In this document: positions 61,825 through 64,000 of the stretch, piece by piece
Layout of the letters: every line of letters begins with the position of its first letter
How positions within the stretch are numbered: the first letter of the stretch is position 1
NCBI GenBank assembly: GCA_014804695.1
Contig: JAAUZJ010000047.1
Location: 19,874 to 83,873, forward strand
DNA from: Lachnospiraceae bacterium
GTDB taxonomy: Bacteria > Bacillota > Clostridia > Lachnospirales > Lachnospiraceae
DNA: 64,000 nucleotides
Reading direction: 5' to 3'
Program-made: the position numbers and the translations under genes
Notes under the pieces: generated by a model
What the model was told of the DNA's origin: nothing
Databases searched by the model: none
What the model saw: the letters and a program-made list of their open reading frames with translations, nothing else

Positions 61825-62106
61825 TTAATTTGTTGCCTTAAGCCACGTTCTATTTTCCGTACTTGTACCCCATGCTTCAAGTGCCAGTTCATATGTATCA
61901 TCAACTTTGCGTTTCAATTCTCCGAGTTCTTTTCTCATTTCTAATTGGTTCGATTTTAGTGATGATACCTCTGATTCGACTTTATCAAGACGGTTTTCGA
62001 TTTTGTCAAGACGATTTTCGATTTTGTCAAGACGACCATTGATGGGCTGTAATTTATTATCCATCAAATCAGAAATCGCCTGTAAATCTTCATATGTTAA
62101 TGCCAT
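61825..62106 (-). CDS. Small coiled-coil protein with RLDKIEN heptads
   Basis: 93 residues, starting MALTYEDLQAISDLMDNKLQ. Residues about 25-70 are a coiled coil built on exact heptads (RLDKIEN twice, then RLDKVES), encoded by a perfect 21-nt tandem repeat at about 61980-62036. The C-terminus is ALEAWGTSTENRTWLKATN. Not assignable beyond that; similar short coiled-coil proteins are frequent in Lachnospiraceae. AGGAG lies 5 nt before the ATG. Confidence 0.75.
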   Translation of the reverse strand: MALTYEDLQAISDLMDNKLQPINGRLDKIENRLDKIENRLDKVESEVSSLKSNQLEMRKELGELKRKVDDTYELALEAWGTSTENRTWLKATN

Positions 62107-62320
62107 ATTACTCCTCCATTTATTTCACAGGATTGATCAGGTAGTTAAAGTATATCACAGCTAAAGTGCAAAGTCTATTCAATTATTAATTCAATTTACA
62201 TATAAAATCCTCCTTTAAATGCCTCAATAACCTTTGTAAAGAAGTCGCAATTCTTGTTACTTTTCGCTGTTATTTTCACTCATTAAAGCAATTTGTCGCG
62301 TCAAAACCACAAACTTTACC

Positions 62321-62443
62321 GTTAACAACATGTTAACTACCTGATTCAGCTCATATATTTTCAAACTAATTTATTGTGTATCCCCATAATCATACATATA
62401 TGGCAACTCCCTACCGGTATGTTCTATACCCGCATACTGGGAG
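62321..62443 (+). promoter_or_regulatory. Regulatory region of the secreted repeat protein gene
   Basis: The 380-nt gap holds two GTTAAC hexamers 11 bp apart (62321 and 62332), a possible promoter TTGTGT-17-TATATG (62374-62402), and a leader hairpin with CTCCC and GTATG arms pairing with CATAC and GGGAG (62407-62443). AAAGGAGG lies 10 nt before the ATG at 62490. No known riboswitch was recognised. Confidence 0.4.
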
Positions 62444-62489
62444 GTTTATCATAAAAACTAAATAAAATATAAAGGAGGAAATAAAAAGA

Positions 62490-64000
62490 ATGTTTGAGCA
62501 TTTAAAAATGAGCAAAAAGCTTAAACAGCAGCTTAGCAAGGTTTTATCATTAGCCTTGTCTGTTGCAATGCTTGCAGGAACCATTCCGGCTGATATGCTG
62601 GGCGGCATTGCGGATGTTAAGGCTGCAGAACCCACCACTGTAACTGCTGGGGAAGGTGTAACTTTTCCAACAAGCGGTGCAATTAGAAGCGACAGTGTAG
62701 GTGTTGCTAAAACTGATGATGAAGGCAGTAGCTACTACTTTGATTTGAGCAGTGGTTCAACGATTACCGTTCAGGTTGCTTCAAATAGTACCGGTACGCT
62801 GACAGCCACTCCCAGTGGTGATCTGACATTGACAAATGAAAGCAATGAAACTGTCACTCCCTGGAGCGGTCTTGAAACCGGAACATATACTCTTACAGCA
62901 GGAGCAGATGTAAAATTAAGCACCATTTCACTTACGCTTAAAGAGATTACAGGCGAACCTGCGAATGTATCAGTAACTGTAACTGGTGAAAACCTGTTAA
63001 GCGAAGGTGATAAGATCACGTTTACGGCTAGCGGTGAAGATACTAAAGAGCTTACTATGACAAGCGGTAGTATCGGTGGAACGGTACAACTCAAAAAAGG
63101 CACCGAATACACGATTGGCTGTAATAACACAAATGTTACGGCAACTACAACTGTAGATGGTAATCCTACTGACAAAGTAACATTCACAGATGATGGTGAT
63201 TTGACCATAAATCTAACTTTCTATACTGATGAAAATGATCCCGGCGATAGCATTACTGCAACCATAGAAGTGGACAAAACCAATGCTAATATAACAGATG
63301 ATTATACAATCACTCTGGAAAATGCAGATGAAACTGCAGGTGATAGTGATATAGAGCTAGAATATGACGCTGAAGACACAACAAAAACATCTAACTTGAA
63401 ACCAAATACAACCTACAATGTTAAAGTTACTCCGGCTACTATTAGAGCTACTGTAGGCGCTAATAAAGCAACAACCGTAACTACCGTAGCAAGCGGAACA
63501 ATGGAAATAAAGATTGATTTGGCTACTCAGATAGAAACCAGTGTGAAATTATCATTCTCAGGTGATACCGAAGAATTACCAGAGGGTACAGAGATAATGC
63601 TTAGCAACTCAAATGGTGATTCTGACGATTCATTTGATTTAGCTGATACTGAGACAAATAATAAGGTGAATTTGTGGATTGGTGATACATACAATCTTAC
63701 ATGCACACCTGCTACAGTAACGGCTAAAATTGACAATAAAACATCCCTTGAAGTTGACAAGGATACTACTGATATTACAGTGGATATTACGGTTACTGAC
63801 GATGAAGGTGATGAAGATCCTGATCCGGAACCAATAGGAGTGGCAAAAAAAGGAGCCCATATCCTTGATATGGATAAGGAATTTGAAGGAACAGCAAAAG
63901 ATACTGTATTTAAAACAGGTACATTAAGCGCTTTAGGTACCAATGACCAAGATAACAGCGTATATACAAGTGCAGATGGATATTTTAAACTGCATTACAA
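62490..64000 (+). CDS. Large secreted repeat protein, 3' end beyond window
   Basis: Open from the ATG at 62490 to the window end (503 codons, no stop). The signal peptide (LSLALSVAMLAGTIPADML, likely cut near VKAAE at about 47) is followed by a beta-rich domain (about 48-155). Three tandem domains of about 95 residues follow (about 157-250, 252-345 and 347-440), each with strands ending in a Thr-Val-rich motif. The acidic linker DDEGDEDPDPEP (about 435-446) leads to a further domain cut by the window. It is Thr/Ser/Asp-rich, as in clostridial adhesins or polysaccharide-degrading enzymes. AAAGGAGGAA precedes the start. The catalytic part, if any, is outside. Confidence 0.8.
   Translation, partial: MFEHLKMSKKLKQQLSKVLSLALSVAMLAGTIPADMLGGIADVKAAEPTTVTAGEGVTFPTSGAIRSDSVGVAKTDDEGSSYYFDLSSGSTITVQVASNSTGTLTATPSGDLTLTNESNETVTPWSGLETGTYTLTAGADVKLSTISLTLKEITGEPANVSVTVTGENLLSEGDKITFTASGEDTKELTMTSGSIGGTVQLKKGTEYTIGCNNTNVTATTTVDGNPTDKVTFTDDGDLTINLTFYTDENDPGDSITATIEVDKTNANITDDYTITLENADETAGDSDIELEYDAEDTTKTSNLKPNTTYNVKVTPATIRATVGANKATTVTTVASGTMEIKIDLATQIETSVKLSFSGDTEELPEGTEIMLSNSNGDSDDSFDLADTETNNKVNLWIGDTYNLTCTPATVTAKIDNKTSLEVDKDTTDITVDITVTDDEGDEDPDPEPIGVAKKGAHILDMDKEFEGTAKDTVFKTGTLSALGTNDQDNSVYTSADGYFKLHY

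Overview
The window looks like a chromosomal segment of a Gram-positive, anaerobic, flagellated Lachnospiraceae-type Firmicute (Roseburia/Lachnospira/Butyrivibrio neighbourhood). This is inferred from gene content: the yceD-rpmF-plsX-acpP-rnc block, single-chain bacterial glycyl-tRNA synthetase, a fused two-ATPase acyl-CoA dehydratase activase, pyruvate phosphate dikinase, Lachnospiraceae-type exported proteins with FliD-like ends, and AAAGGA/GGAGG ribosome binding sites. Most genes lie on the minus strand. No tRNA, rRNA, CRISPR, transposase or integrase was seen.

Layout. 1-2.7 kb: fatty-acid/ribosome block with strong promoters and terminators. 2.8-9.3 kb: PTPS-related membrane protein, alaS, glyS. 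9.3-16 kb: lipoprotein, recO, yqzL-like, era, DUF4349 lipoprotein, M16C metallopeptidase. 16.2-20.8 kb: a 1515-residue secreted Big2/beta-helix protein. 21-23.4 kb: an unknown gene, a sigma-70-like protein lacking the promoter-recognition parts, and a rhomboid-like membrane protein. 23.7-30.2 kb: the 1412-residue activase, two small minus-strand genes, metA, Uma2. 30.4-40.4 kb: a two-component system facing a five-gene MacB-type export operon with three tandem adaptors. 40.4-50.1 kb: small or decayed genes, a cluster of exported-like proteins (two with FliD C-terminal character), a MarR/TauE pair, patatin and MFS. 50.4-51.9 kb: 5'-truncated CPBP gene and a bacterial PH protein. 52-61.7 kb: ppdK, ligA, a pseudouridine synthase, an SGNH/MBOAT O-acylation pair and MATE. 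61.8-64 kb: a coiled-coil protein and the start of a large secreted repeat protein that runs off the window.

Most interesting. (1) The response regulator promoter and the export operon promoter share an 11-bp-period direct repeat TTTCAGC-N4-TTTCAGC, which ties the two-component system to the three-adaptor pump. (2) Three families of intergenic structured repeats occur. The first is a set of four long palindromes with co-varying arms around a conserved GC-rich core, all 40-70 nt upstream of a start codon. The second is a two-hairpin element at gene 3' ends. The third is a short AACAACGGAC...TCCTTATGT element. (3) A sigma factor-like protein retains regions 1.1, 2.1-2.2 and 3-like sequence but lacks regions 2.3-2.4 and 4. 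(4) A cluster of orphan flagellar-cap-like proteins stands apart from any flagellar structural operon in the window.
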